Made by a program: the position numbers and the translations under genes. This document shows positions 15,206 to 20,970 of a stretch of 29,458 bases of DNA, piece after piece; the first letter of the stretch is position 1; each line of letters begins with the position of its first letter. Source of the DNA: a virus; the IMG/VR virus record IMGVR_UViG_3300049812_004677, positions 1 through 29,458 of that record; one strand, written 5' to 3'. The notes under the pieces were generated by a model. That model was not told the origin of the DNA. It saw nothing but the letters and a program-made list of their open reading frames with translations, and did no database searches.

Positions 15206-15505
15206 ATGTATATGTTCGACGCATCCACCCCCGCCCAGCGTGCCGGTGACGCGCCTGCGCTCGGTCGCAAGATCAATTCCGCTGTCGTAAACCGCAGCTC
15301 GTTCCGCGATATGTCTGCCGCCGAGCGCACCGTATGGATGGGCTGGGCGAAGGCGCACGATTGGGGCGGCGCTCCGGCGCGCTGGGCCGCGAACGGCTCG
15401 ATGCTGGTCGAAGGCGTCGACTATGACGCTCGCACCAAGGAGGCGATCATCGTTCCTGCCGAGATCGCGCCCCCTGCCGAGCTTCGCGCATGGGCGGGTT
15501 ACTGA
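15206..15505 (+). CDS. Hypothetical protein
   Basis: A 99-residue protein with a good ribosome-binding site (CCAAGGAG, six bases before ATG). It has a helical tryptophan-rich centre (MSAAERTVWMGWAKAHDWGG, about residues 33-52) and a beta-like C-terminus (GVDYDARTKEAIIVPAEIAPP). The 62 bases before it contain only a weak TTGCGT/ACGCAA inverted repeat and the start signal. The gene is separated from the next by a 76-base gap holding the first two-hairpin leader. No family is recognised. Confidence 0.6.
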   Translation: MYMFDASTPAQRAGDAPALGRKINSAVVNRSSFRDMSAAERTVWMGWAKAHDWGGAPARWAANGSMLVEGVDYDARTKEAIIVPAEIAPPAELRAWAGY

Positions 15506-15517
15506 CCATATCGGTGC

Positions 15518-15560
15518 GGGGCTGGTCAGAGCGGCCCCCATCCGATGCGGCCATCGCATC
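15518..15560 (+). promoter_or_regulatory. Two-hairpin RNA leader motif, copy 1
   Basis: Hairpin 1 pairs GGGGC (15518-15522) with GCCCC (15534-15538) around the loop TGGTCAGAGCG. Hairpin 2 pairs GATGCG (15544-15549) with CGCATC (15555-15560) around GCCAT. ATCAAC and a GAAAGGCA box then lead to the ATG at 15582. The same layout, with an identical first loop and different first-stem bases, occurs 335 bases downstream. It is likely a cis-acting RNA structure; its role is unknown. Confidence 0.6.
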
Positions 15561-15581
15561 ATCAACCGAAAGGCAAATACC

Positions 15582-15836
15582 ATGAGCGTAAGCATGAATA
15601 TTCACCGCGTCAGCGCCATCAGGGCAGGGTCCGTGGCGCACCACAACTCGAATGCGGTTTCGATTCACGTCGAAACCGAAGAGGGAAAATTCGATCTGAC
15701 CTTGTTCAACCTCCCGACTGAGCAGGCGGATTATCTGTCGCGCGTCCTGTCGCCGATCGCGAGCAGGGTGTCGGAAGAATCCATTCGAGCCGACGAGCGC
15801 GCGAAGATTGCTACGCGCCTTGGCTTGGACATTTAA
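15582..15836 (+). CDS. Small hypothetical protein behind RNA leader copy 1
   Basis: An 84-residue protein with short beta strands (VAHHNSNAVSIHVETEEGKFDLTLFN, about 18-43) and a C-terminal helix (LSPIASRVSEESIRADERAKIATRL). The start is preceded by GAAAGGCA and the two-hairpin leader, so it is independently controlled instead of coupled. No family is recognised. A second independently led gene follows at 15920. Confidence 0.6.
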   Translation: MSVSMNIHRVSAIRAGSVAHHNSNAVSIHVETEEGKFDLTLFNLPTEQADYLSRVLSPIASRVSEESIRADERAKIATRLGLDI

Positions 15837-15852
15837 GCCGACCCCATCGCAC

Positions 15853-15895
15853 GGCGGCGTGGTCAGAGCGCGCCGCCATCGATGCGGTCTGCATC
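15853..15895 (+). promoter_or_regulatory. Two-hairpin RNA leader motif, copy 2
   Basis: Hairpin 1 pairs GGCGGCG (15853-15859) with CGCCGCC (15871-15877) around TGGTCAGAGCG (15860-15870), the same 11-base loop as copy 1. Hairpin 2 pairs GATGC (15881-15885) with GCATC (15891-15895) around GGTCT. ATCAAC and GGAAGGCA follow, with ATG at 15920. The first stem differs from copy 1 yet keeps pairing, which supports selection on RNA structure. Confidence 0.65.
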
Positions 15896-15919
15896 ATCAA
15901 CGACACGGAAGGCAAGAAG

Positions 15920-16153
15920 ATGAAAACCGAACGCCAATACATCGAAGTCCAGTTCCCGAACGGCGAACGGACCTACACCTATCACCACGATGGCGATCCG
16001 GTCGGCGCTGGCGAACAGGTCAAGCTACCAGGGCGCGGCGAGGACGATGGCTGGCAGCGGGGAACCGTCGTCACCGCCTTTGTCGATAAGCCTGCGTTCG
16101 AGACGAAAGCGATCCTTGGCGTGATCGAGCCTGATGGAATGGGAGGTCGGTGA
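15920..16153 (+). CDS. Small hypothetical protein behind RNA leader copy 2
   Basis: A 77-residue, mostly beta protein (YIEVQFPNGERTYTYHHDGD, VKLPGRGEDDGWQRGTVVTAF, ETKAILGVIEP). The spacing of the strands (V.LP......GTVV) resembles small SH3-like or PriA N-terminal-like folds found in phage proteins; this is a weak guess. The start has GGAAGGCA and the second two-hairpin leader. It overlaps the next gene by TGATG. Confidence 0.6.
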   Translation: MKTERQYIEVQFPNGERTYTYHHDGDPVGAGEQVKLPGRGEDDGWQRGTVVTAFVDKPAFETKAILGVIEPDGMGGR

Positions 16154-16701
16154 TGGGGCGTGAAGTGAGAATGGTGCCCGCTAACTGGCAGCATCCGGTC
16201 GCCTATAATTACCATCGCGGCGAAAACTGCCTTGTGCCTCTTTATGAAAACAGAGGCGATTACGAGGACCGAGCCGCCGAATGGGACGAAGGCTGGGCCA
16301 AATGGCAAGAGGGCCTGTGCGAGCAATACGGCGAGGGTCCGAAGTGGGGACCTATCGACGAAGAACATCGCGCAATGCGTTACACTGATTACGCTGGTGA
16401 ACGCCCTTCGCCAGACGATTACATGCCAAATTGGCCCGCGTCAGAACGCACTCATTACATGATGTATGAGGACACAAGCGAAGGCACCCCGATTTCGCCT
16501 GCATTCGAAACGCCAGAAGAACTTGCGCGGTGGCTTGCTGACAACGGAGCAAGTGCATTCGGCGGTTCAACTGCAACTTACGATCAATGGCTTGCAACAT
16601 GCCGAGGCGCATGGGCTCCAAGCTTAGTCGCCATCAACGGGCAACTTGAGACAGGCGTCGAGTTTGCTGCCCGCACCCAATCAAAGGACACCCCGCAATG
16701 A
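16153..16701 (+). CDS. Conserved phage hypothetical protein (GREVRxVP family)
   Basis: A 182-residue protein beginning GREVRMVPANWQHP, a start seen in many phage and prophage proteins of unknown function. The next segment is rich in tryptophan and acidic residues (AAEWDEGWAKWQEGLCEQYGE). A conserved-looking part with GTPISPAFETPEELARWLADNGAS (about 113-136) ends the chain. ATG 16153 is used; the GTG three bases earlier would add one residue. No enzyme motif is visible. The gene and the next Lar-like gene show a somewhat lower GC content. Confidence 0.65.
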   Translation: MGREVRMVPANWQHPVAYNYHRGENCLVPLYENRGDYEDRAAEWDEGWAKWQEGLCEQYGEGPKWGPIDEEHRAMRYTDYAGERPSPDDYMPNWPASERTHYMMYEDTSEGTPISPAFETPEELARWLADNGASAFGGSTATYDQWLATCRGAWAPSLVAINGQLETGVEFAARTQSKDTPQ

Positions 16702-17063
16702 ACGCGCCTGTAGAGAGTAAGCTGCTGCCGTGTCCGTTTTGTGGGGCGTCTGCGATGCAAGGTTTGACTAAAGCCGTGCCGTGCCAGCTTCACGGTGAAA
16801 AGCTCCAGCGCTTCGAGATTTGGTGCCCGCATGGTTGTGCGCGCATCAATCGTGTGAACCGCAAGCTAGCCATCACCGCATGGAACACGCGCCCCCAAGT
16901 GGCCGAATTGGTCGAGGTTTTCCAATGGGCTTTCGACACTCTGATCGAACTCAATCCGAGCAATTACGATCACAATAACGTCTGCGAAGTGAACGCCGCA
17001 GCCGTCGAGGTCATGCTTGGCCTGAAACCGATCCTCGCCTCCCACAAGGGAGAGCAACCATGA
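16698..17063 (+). CDS. Second Lar-like restriction-alleviation family protein
   Basis: A 121-residue protein with LLPCPFCGASAMQG (about residues 9-22), a second zinc pair in IWCPHGCARI (about 42-51) and the ending ITAWNTRP (about 59-66), the Lar pattern. Residues 70-121 are an additional helical region (VFQWAFDTLIELNP, AAAVEVMLGLKP). It is coupled by ATGA to both neighbours. Its zinc pairs differ from those of the gene at 13051, so the copies are not a recent duplication. An anti-restriction role is a family inference. Confidence 0.7.
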   Translation: MNAPVESKLLPCPFCGASAMQGLTKAVPCQLHGEKLQRFEIWCPHGCARINRVNRKLAITAWNTRPQVAELVEVFQWAFDTLIELNPSNYDHNNVCEVNAAAVEVMLGLKPILASHKGEQP

Positions 17064-17215
17064 AGCAATCGCACGCCCCCCGCATGGTATCGCCCAAGCA
17101 CTTCTCCGGCGCCCTATGCGGGAAGCGCGGCGCGGAGATCACCGTCAACCGCCCCACCTGTCCCGAATGCCTCGCCAGGCTGGAGCAGAGCAAGGAACCG
17201 ACCAATGCAGCATGA
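17060..17215 (+). CDS. Small zinc-ribbon-like protein
   Basis: A 51-residue ORF starting in the Lar-like stop (ATGA). It has Cys20 and the pair CPEC (about residues 34-37) in a short basic chain, enough for a partial metal site. Its frame continues into an overlap of 11 bp with the next gene. The tight overlaps at both ends are the main support. No family is recognised. Confidence 0.5.
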   Translation: MKQSHAPRMVSPKHFSGALCGKRGAEITVNRPTCPECLARLEQSKEPTNAA

Positions 17216-17462
17216 CTCGAACCGGGAAGCTCGATGCTATTGCGGCACGACGCGCCCGTCAGACCCCGATAGCCTCGCGTTCTTCCAGTACCGAGGACCG
17301 GGCAGCTCGCACGCGACCACCACCTGCAAATGCGGGTACGCGCTCGAAGCGCACGATAAGCCTCACGTTCAGAAGCAATGCGCCATCACCGGCAAGGGAC
17401 AGACACCGCGCGGCCCGGCGCCATACGATAGCTTCTATTGCGGATGCAGAGGATGGGATTGA
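17205..17462 (+). CDS. Cysteine-rich small protein
   Basis: An 85-residue protein with three cysteine pairs: CYCG near residues 11-14, CKCGYALEAH near 41-50 and YCGCRGW near the end, plus histidines. It may hold one or two zinc ions and bind nucleic acid. It lies in the accessory block between the Lar-like gene and the Dam-like gene. No family is recognised. The next gene starts in its stop (TGATG). Confidence 0.55.
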   Translation: MQHDSNREARCYCGTTRPSDPDSLAFFQYRGPGSSHATTTCKCGYALEAHDKPHVQKQCAITGKGQTPRGPAPYDSFYCGCRGWD

Positions 17463-17734
17463 TGGACAAGGACACGCTTCGACACCTGTTCATTCGGGTA
17501 TGCCGGGATAGCGGGTTCCAGCTCGACACCGTTCGCGCCACCCAGCTCGCCGCGGCCATCGCCAAGGTTCACCCGCTCGACGTGTGGAGAGCCTTTCCCA
17601 GCTACGACACCATGGGAGAGATCGCCGAAGGCACGCATCCCGCGCTCAATCTGCCGATCTATGCGCCCGTTCGCGTCGAGCATCACCCGGTAGGCCGATC
17701 ATCCACCACGAAGGACACGAGAGAGGACGTTTGA
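17462..17734 (+). CDS. Hypothetical protein
   Basis: A 90-residue protein. The N-terminal half is helical (DTLRHLFIRVCRDSGFQL, ATQLAAAIAKVHPLDVWRAFP). The C-terminal half has proline turns (NLPIYAPVRVEHHPVG). The ATG at 17462 is used because it overlaps the stop of the preceding gene. It is three bases from the methyltransferase start, so both are in one transcript. No family is recognised. Confidence 0.55.
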   Translation: MDKDTLRHLFIRVCRDSGFQLDTVRATQLAAAIAKVHPLDVWRAFPSYDTMGEIAEGTHPALNLPIYAPVRVEHHPVGRSSTTKDTREDV

Positions 17735-17737
17735 CCG

Positions 17738-18229
17738 ATGGGACATTGGGAAAATGACGGGAAAAGCGACGAGTGGTACACGCCCCCGCATATCTTCGCC
17801 GCGCTCGGATGCGACTTCGACCTCGATGTAGCGCCCGCTCGCGATGGGGAAAGCTATGTGCCTGCCGCTGCTGGCTGCATGGATGGACTGACCGACGCTT
17901 GGCACGGTTTCGTATGGATGAACCCGCCGTTCGGCGGTCGCAATTCTCTCGCGCCGTGGCTCGATCGCTTCCTGTTTCATGGGAGCGGGATAGGACTCAC
18001 CCCCGATCGGACAAGCGCGCCATGGTTCCAAGACTCTTGGAGTAGAGCCGATGCTGTCTTGTTCACCCGGAAGATACGCTTCCTTCGCCCCGATGGGACA
18101 GAGGGTAAGTCTCCATCCACCGGCACCGCGCTATGGGCCGCAGGAGATAGAGCCGTGAAGGCATTGGAGAGAGCTGCGCCAAGCCTGGGCATTCTCGCCT
18201 ACCCGAAGAAGCCAACCAGACCCGACTAG
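17738..18229 (+). CDS. dam: Phage Dam-like N6-adenine DNA methyltransferase
   Basis: A 163-residue protein of the phage DNA N6-adenine methyltransferase family. It has the family start DEWYTPPHIFAALGCDFDLDVA (about residues 11-32) and the catalytic motif VWMNPPFG (about 58-65, N-P-P-F). The ending SPSTGTALWAAG (about 125-136) is also typical. It transfers a methyl group from SAM to adenine, probably to shield phage DNA from restriction or to affect gene control. It is one of two methyltransferases here; the other (6981) has NPPW. The target sequence cannot be read, but Dam-like members often recognise GATC-type sites. Confidence 0.88.
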   Translation: MGHWENDGKSDEWYTPPHIFAALGCDFDLDVAPARDGESYVPAAAGCMDGLTDAWHGFVWMNPPFGGRNSLAPWLDRFLFHGSGIGLTPDRTSAPWFQDSWSRADAVLFTRKIRFLRPDGTEGKSPSTGTALWAAGDRAVKALERAAPSLGILAYPKKPTRPD

Positions 18230-18295
18230 CGAACCCGAATGGATCGTGCCAGAAGAGGCGCGTTTCTGCCCTATCACTGGAAGCTACGGAAAATC

Positions 18296-18820
18296 ATGGC
18301 TGAATTAACTGACCCCCAGAAACGTGAGATTGTGGAGGCATTGGCGTGCTTCACGGAACCGGCAGCGATCATCACTTACTTCCAGACCGAACACGAGCTG
18401 GATCTCGACCACAAACAGGTGGGCCGATACGATCCAACGCGGTCCTACTATGCGGCGGGCGACCGATGGCGCGAGGTCTTCGATGCGCGGCGCAAGGCAT
18501 ATCTCGAAGACGTGCAGGCTGTCCCGATCGCGAACCAAGGCTATCGCCTCCAGCTCTTGCAGGAAGGGATCGAGGCGGCGCGGAAGGCGCGGAATTGGGG
18601 TATGGTGGCGAGCCTGTCGAAGCAGGCGGCAGAAGAGGTCGGCGGCGTACTGACCAATCAGCGCAATGTGGCGATTGACGATAAGCGCAAGCAGGCGATC
18701 CGCGATATGACCCCGGAAGACCGGAAGCTGGCGCTGGCCGAGATCGTGCGGCGCGCGCAGGAGCAGCTACTCGCGACCGATCCGCCCGGCACCAGCGAAG
18801 GGAGCGCCGCGGTTCAATGA
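18296..18820 (+). CDS. terS: DUF2280 small terminase subunit
   Basis: A 174-residue protein that fits the DUF2280 pattern: KREIVEALACFTEPAAIITYF near residues 9-29, HKQVGRYDPTRSYYAAGDRW near 40-59, and AEEVGGVLTNQRNVAI near 117-132. It should recognise phage DNA to start packaging with the large terminase. ATG 18296 gives the common family start (MAEL); an earlier in-frame ATG at 18239 has no clear need. It is 2.1 kb from the large-terminase ATPase half, with small genes between, an unusual separation. The next gene starts in its stop (ATGA). Confidence 0.8.
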   Translation: MAELTDPQKREIVEALACFTEPAAIITYFQTEHELDLDHKQVGRYDPTRSYYAAGDRWREVFDARRKAYLEDVQAVPIANQGYRLQLLQEGIEAARKARNWGMVASLSKQAAEEVGGVLTNQRNVAIDDKRKQAIRDMTPEDRKLALAEIVRRAQEQLLATDPPGTSEGSAAVQ

Positions 18821-19005
18821 GCGAAAAGCTGACGATAGGCGATCCGATCAAGGTTCAACTGTTCATGCGGACGCCGGGAGGCCAACGCGAAGAGTGGCGA
18901 GCGGCAACGGTGTGTTCCGTTTCGCCTAAGGCTATCGGGGCCGCGTTCGCAGACGGTATGCGCCTCGCCATCCCCAAAGGGCAGGGCCGGGTGAAGCGCG
19001 CATGA
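18817..19005 (+). CDS. Small hypothetical protein
   Basis: A 62-residue, basic, beta-rich protein (LTIGDPIKVQLFMRTPGGQREEWRAATVCSV, about 5-35). The strand pattern around VC..S and the glycine turns could be an SH3-like barrel. It is coupled to the small terminase (ATGA) and to the next gene. No family is recognised. Confidence 0.55.
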   Translation: MSEKLTIGDPIKVQLFMRTPGGQREEWRAATVCSVSPKAIGAAFADGMRLAIPKGQGRVKRA

Positions 19006-19235
19006 CCGAGCGCGAGATACCGCAGCCGACACGGCTCCCGCTTTCCCCCGTCTCGCTCACCAAAATGTCGCGCGAGGGGTTCCCTTGTCCCTATTGCGGC
19101 ACGCGCCCCGACCTCGCCTGCGATCACCGGCTGGCAGAGAAGGCGAAGCCCCGCCCGGTACTGGAAGGTGACGATCGACCGCCACGCGCCGACCAGCGCG
19201 AGACAGGCATGAATTACCATAGGCGCAAGCTCTGA
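19002..19235 (+). CDS. Small zinc-finger protein
   Basis: A 77-residue protein with FPCPYCGTRPDLACDHRL near residues 28-45: two cysteines in CxxC, then cysteine and histidine, a one-zinc finger. Both ends are basic and probably disordered (KAKPRPVLEG). It follows small coupled genes downstream of the small terminase. Function is unknown. Confidence 0.55.
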   Translation: MTEREIPQPTRLPLSPVSLTKMSREGFPCPYCGTRPDLACDHRLAEKAKPRPVLEGDDRPPRADQRETGMNYHRRKL

Positions 19236-19384
19236 TGCTGACCGCAGCCGAATCGCGCCGCGCGACCCAGATCGAGGACGCAGGCGGGCAGCGCGAGCTG
19301 ACGCAGGCCGAGCTGAACGAATACGGGCGCCTCGCGCAAAACTCGTGGCAGCGGTACTGCAAGTCGATAGGAAGGCGACCATGA
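19235..19384 (+). CDS. Small hypothetical protein
   Basis: A 49-residue ORF that starts in the previous stop (TGATG) and ends in the next start (ATGA). It contains a polar helix (RELTQAELNEYGRLAQNSWQ). It is kept because it fits exactly between two coupled genes. No family is recognised. Confidence 0.5.
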   Translation: MLTAAESRRATQIEDAGGQRELTQAELNEYGRLAQNSWQRYCKSIGRRP

Positions 19385-19695
19385 TCCCGAAGATACCCCG
19401 ATACGAGTACGGTCCGAAGATGATCGAGCAGGCCGCGCTTGCCGATCGCCTCCCACCGATCGGCAAGCAGATCCTCGATCGCCAGATCAAGGCGTACATC
19501 ACAATGGTGGAGGACGTGCTGGAGAAGCTACCGGCAGACGGCGCGGTAGCCGTTCGGATGAAGGACAGCGCCCGCGATTCCAGCGAGATCAACATCGAGT
19601 ATGAGCTGATCGCGTTCGAGGATTACCGCCACGTCGCCACGCCGCACACGCGATGGCCGTGGCAGGCGTACACCCGGAAGGGCGTGCAGGAGTGA
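19381..19695 (+). CDS. Hypothetical protein
   Basis: A 104-residue protein. A helical N-terminal half (MIEQAALADRLPPIGKQILDRQI) is followed by a strand-rich C-terminal half (AVAVRMKDSARDSSEINIEYELIAFEDYRH). The pairing of a conserved-looking IEYEL strand with a YRHV segment suggests a small alpha/beta domain. It overlaps both neighbours by four bases. No family is recognised. Confidence 0.6.
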   Translation: MIPKIPRYEYGPKMIEQAALADRLPPIGKQILDRQIKAYITMVEDVLEKLPADGAVAVRMKDSARDSSEINIEYELIAFEDYRHVATPHTRWPWQAYTRKGVQE

Positions 19696-19919
19696 GTGAA
19701 ACCCTGGCCCAAGCTCGCGACCGGACAGCGAAGGAGCTGCGCTTCGATGGCGTGTTCCGCGCGTACCCATGGCTCTCGCTCGATAGCTGGAGGCCGATCG
19801 CTTATGTGTCCGACGGCAGGCTGGGGAAGGAGACGTTCGGCGAGATCCACCCGACCGAGGCCGCAGCGATTGAAGAGTGTAACCAGCTCAACCGCAAGAG
19901 TGCGGGAAGAGTGTTCTAA
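19692..19919 (+). CDS. Hypothetical protein
   Basis: A 75-residue protein with a GTG start overlapping the previous stop (GTGA). Its sequence has aromatic residues in a beta-like region (FRAYPWLSLDSWRPIAYVSDG, about 21-41) and a C-terminal helix (PTEAAAIEECNQLNRKS). No family is recognised. A 16-base gap with GGAG follows before the next start. Confidence 0.55.
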   Translation: MSETLAQARDRTAKELRFDGVFRAYPWLSLDSWRPIAYVSDGRLGKETFGEIHPTEAAAIEECNQLNRKSAGRVF

Positions 19920-19935
19920 CACAGGAGAAAGACCC

Positions 19936-20316
19936 ATGGCCGCTATCCATTTCGTCGGCATTTTCGCCCTTGTCTCTGTCTGCGCGTTCACATTCTTCCG
20001 TAGCTGGGTCAGGATGAAGAACGAGCAGTACCCGGAGGCGGAAGAGCCGATCGGTCCTGATGTCGATTGGGAATACGGCGAGCCTCGCCCACCCGGCTGG
20101 AACCGGGGCGTGCTGCATTACTTCCACAACGGCGAGGAAGGCCGCGGGGGCGCGCCCAGAAACGGATGGCGCTGGATCGAAAACCACACCAGCCCCGCAT
20201 GGCGGCATGGAGAGCATCACCGACGCGCTCGCTCGCTGCAACATGGCGCTCGACACCCTTCGCTCCGAGGCTTCGCGCTTCGAGAGCGGTGGCCTTTCCC
20301 TCTAAGCTGGAACTGA
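19936..20316 (+). CDS. Small membrane-anchored protein with doubtful C-terminus
   Basis: A 126-residue ORF with AGGAGA eight bases before the ATG. Residues 3-21 are a hydrophobic helix (AIHFVGIFALVSVCAFTFF), so the protein is probably membrane-anchored. Residues 30-90 are acidic and aromatic (VDWEYGEPRPPGWNRGVLHYF). From about residue 90 the composition becomes arginine/histidine-rich and the codon usage in that part is unlike the rest, while an overlapping frame at 20207 has the codon pattern of real genes. The true protein may be shorter or may shift frame there. Confidence 0.5.
   Translation: MAAIHFVGIFALVSVCAFTFFRSWVRMKNEQYPEAEEPIGPDVDWEYGEPRPPGWNRGVLHYFHNGEEGRGGAPRNGWRWIENHTSPAWRHGEHHRRARSLQHGARHPSLRGFALRERWPFPLSWN
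20207..20305 (+). CDS. Small ORF overlapping the preceding gene, possible frame-shift partner
   Basis: A 32-codon ORF (SITDALARCNMALDTLRSEA) lies inside the end of the membrane-protein gene in another frame. Its third codon positions are mostly G or C, as in true genes here, whereas the longer frame loses that bias in this part. It ends 13 bases before the Tad2-like gene. It may be a separate small protein or the true C-terminus reached by a frameshift. Confidence 0.35.
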   Translation: MESITDALARCNMALDTLRSEASRFESGGLSL

Positions 20317-20318
20317 CC

Positions 20319-20822
20319 ATGGACAAGATGACATTCGGCGATGCGCTCGCCGCTCTCAAAGACGGCAAGCTCGTCGCTCGCGAAGGCTGGAACGGTAAGG
20401 GTATGTTCCTCTTCCTCGTGCCCGGCTCGACCTTTAAGGTGAACCGCGCCCCGCTTCTCGGCATCTACCCGGAGGGGAAGCAGATCGACTATCACGCCCA
20501 CATTGATATGCGGACGGCCACCGGGGAGATCGTGCCTTGGCTCTGTTCGCAAACTGACGCGCTGGCGGAGGATTGGTGCATTCTCGGTGAAGCCTCTGGC
20601 GCATCTGACGTCGAGCGCTCCGCCGAGCAGGCCACCGTCACGATCGGCAACGAAGGGCACGAGCAGAGCGGCGAACCCAAGACCCTGCGCCAGCCGCAGC
20701 CCGGTGAACCCGAACCGCTCCTGCCAATGCTGCGCGAGATTGCGACCGTGATGCGCTATGCAAGCTTTGGGCGAACCGCCAATCGCATCGAGCGCTACAT
20801 CGCATGGGCGGAAGACGTTTGA
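20319..20822 (+). CDS. tad2: DUF2829 / Tad2-like anti-Thoeris protein with C-terminal extension
   Basis: A 167-residue protein. Residues 1-90 match DUF2829: FGDALAALKDGKLVAREGWNG (about 6-26), MFLFLVPGS, HIDMRTATGE and the diagnostic ending VPWLCSQTDALAEDWCIL (about 72-89). Tad2 proteins of this family bind the cyclic ADP-ribose-type signal made by Thoeris ThsB, keeping the defence effector silent; anti-defence activity here is inferred from the family. Residues about 91-167 are extra: a polar Glu/Gln/Pro linker, then a helical unit (LLPMLREIATVMRY, NRIERYIAWAEDV). It lies among the small genes between the two terminase genes. Confidence 0.8.
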   Translation: MDKMTFGDALAALKDGKLVAREGWNGKGMFLFLVPGSTFKVNRAPLLGIYPEGKQIDYHAHIDMRTATGEIVPWLCSQTDALAEDWCILGEASGASDVERSAEQATVTIGNEGHEQSGEPKTLRQPQPGEPEPLLPMLREIATVMRYASFGRTANRIERYIAWAEDV

Positions 20823-20824
20823 CC

Positions 20825-20912
20825 CCAGGCCGGTCTGATCCACCGGCTTGCGGGAGGGGACGCTGTAGGGCATAGCCCCCATCGCCCTATGGGCATCCTC
20901 TCCCAGACCTGG
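20825..20912 (+). ncRNA. Candidate structured RNA (three-way junction) before the large terminase
   Basis: An 88-base stretch without a plausible ORF folds into a three-way junction. P1 pairs CCAGG (20825-20829) with CCTGG (20908-20912). P2 pairs CCGGT (20830-20834) with ACCGG (20842-20846). P3 pairs GGGAGGGGA (20852-20860) with TCCTCTCCC (20896-20904), nine pairs with one G-U. An inner stem pairs TAGGGC (20866-20871) with GCCCTA (20884-20889). An intrinsic terminator follows directly. It could be a small RNA or a leader element. A packaging (cos/pac) site is another possibility, given its place before the large terminase. Confidence 0.55.
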
Positions 20913-20945
20913 CCCCGGCGTTCGCGCGTCGGGGCTTTTTCTTTT
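20912..20945 (+). terminator. Intrinsic terminator before the large terminase
   Basis: GCCCCGGCGT (20912-20921) pairs with GCGTCGGGGC (20926-20935), ten pairs with two G-U, around a four-base loop. The run TTTTTCTTTT follows at 20936-20945. This is the clearest Rho-independent terminator in the window. It ends the rightward transcript after the Tad2-like gene and the structured RNA, so the terminase must have its own promoter or rely on readthrough. Confidence 0.85.
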
Positions 20946-20970
20946 CGTCGCTGTGGTGATAGATAGCGCC

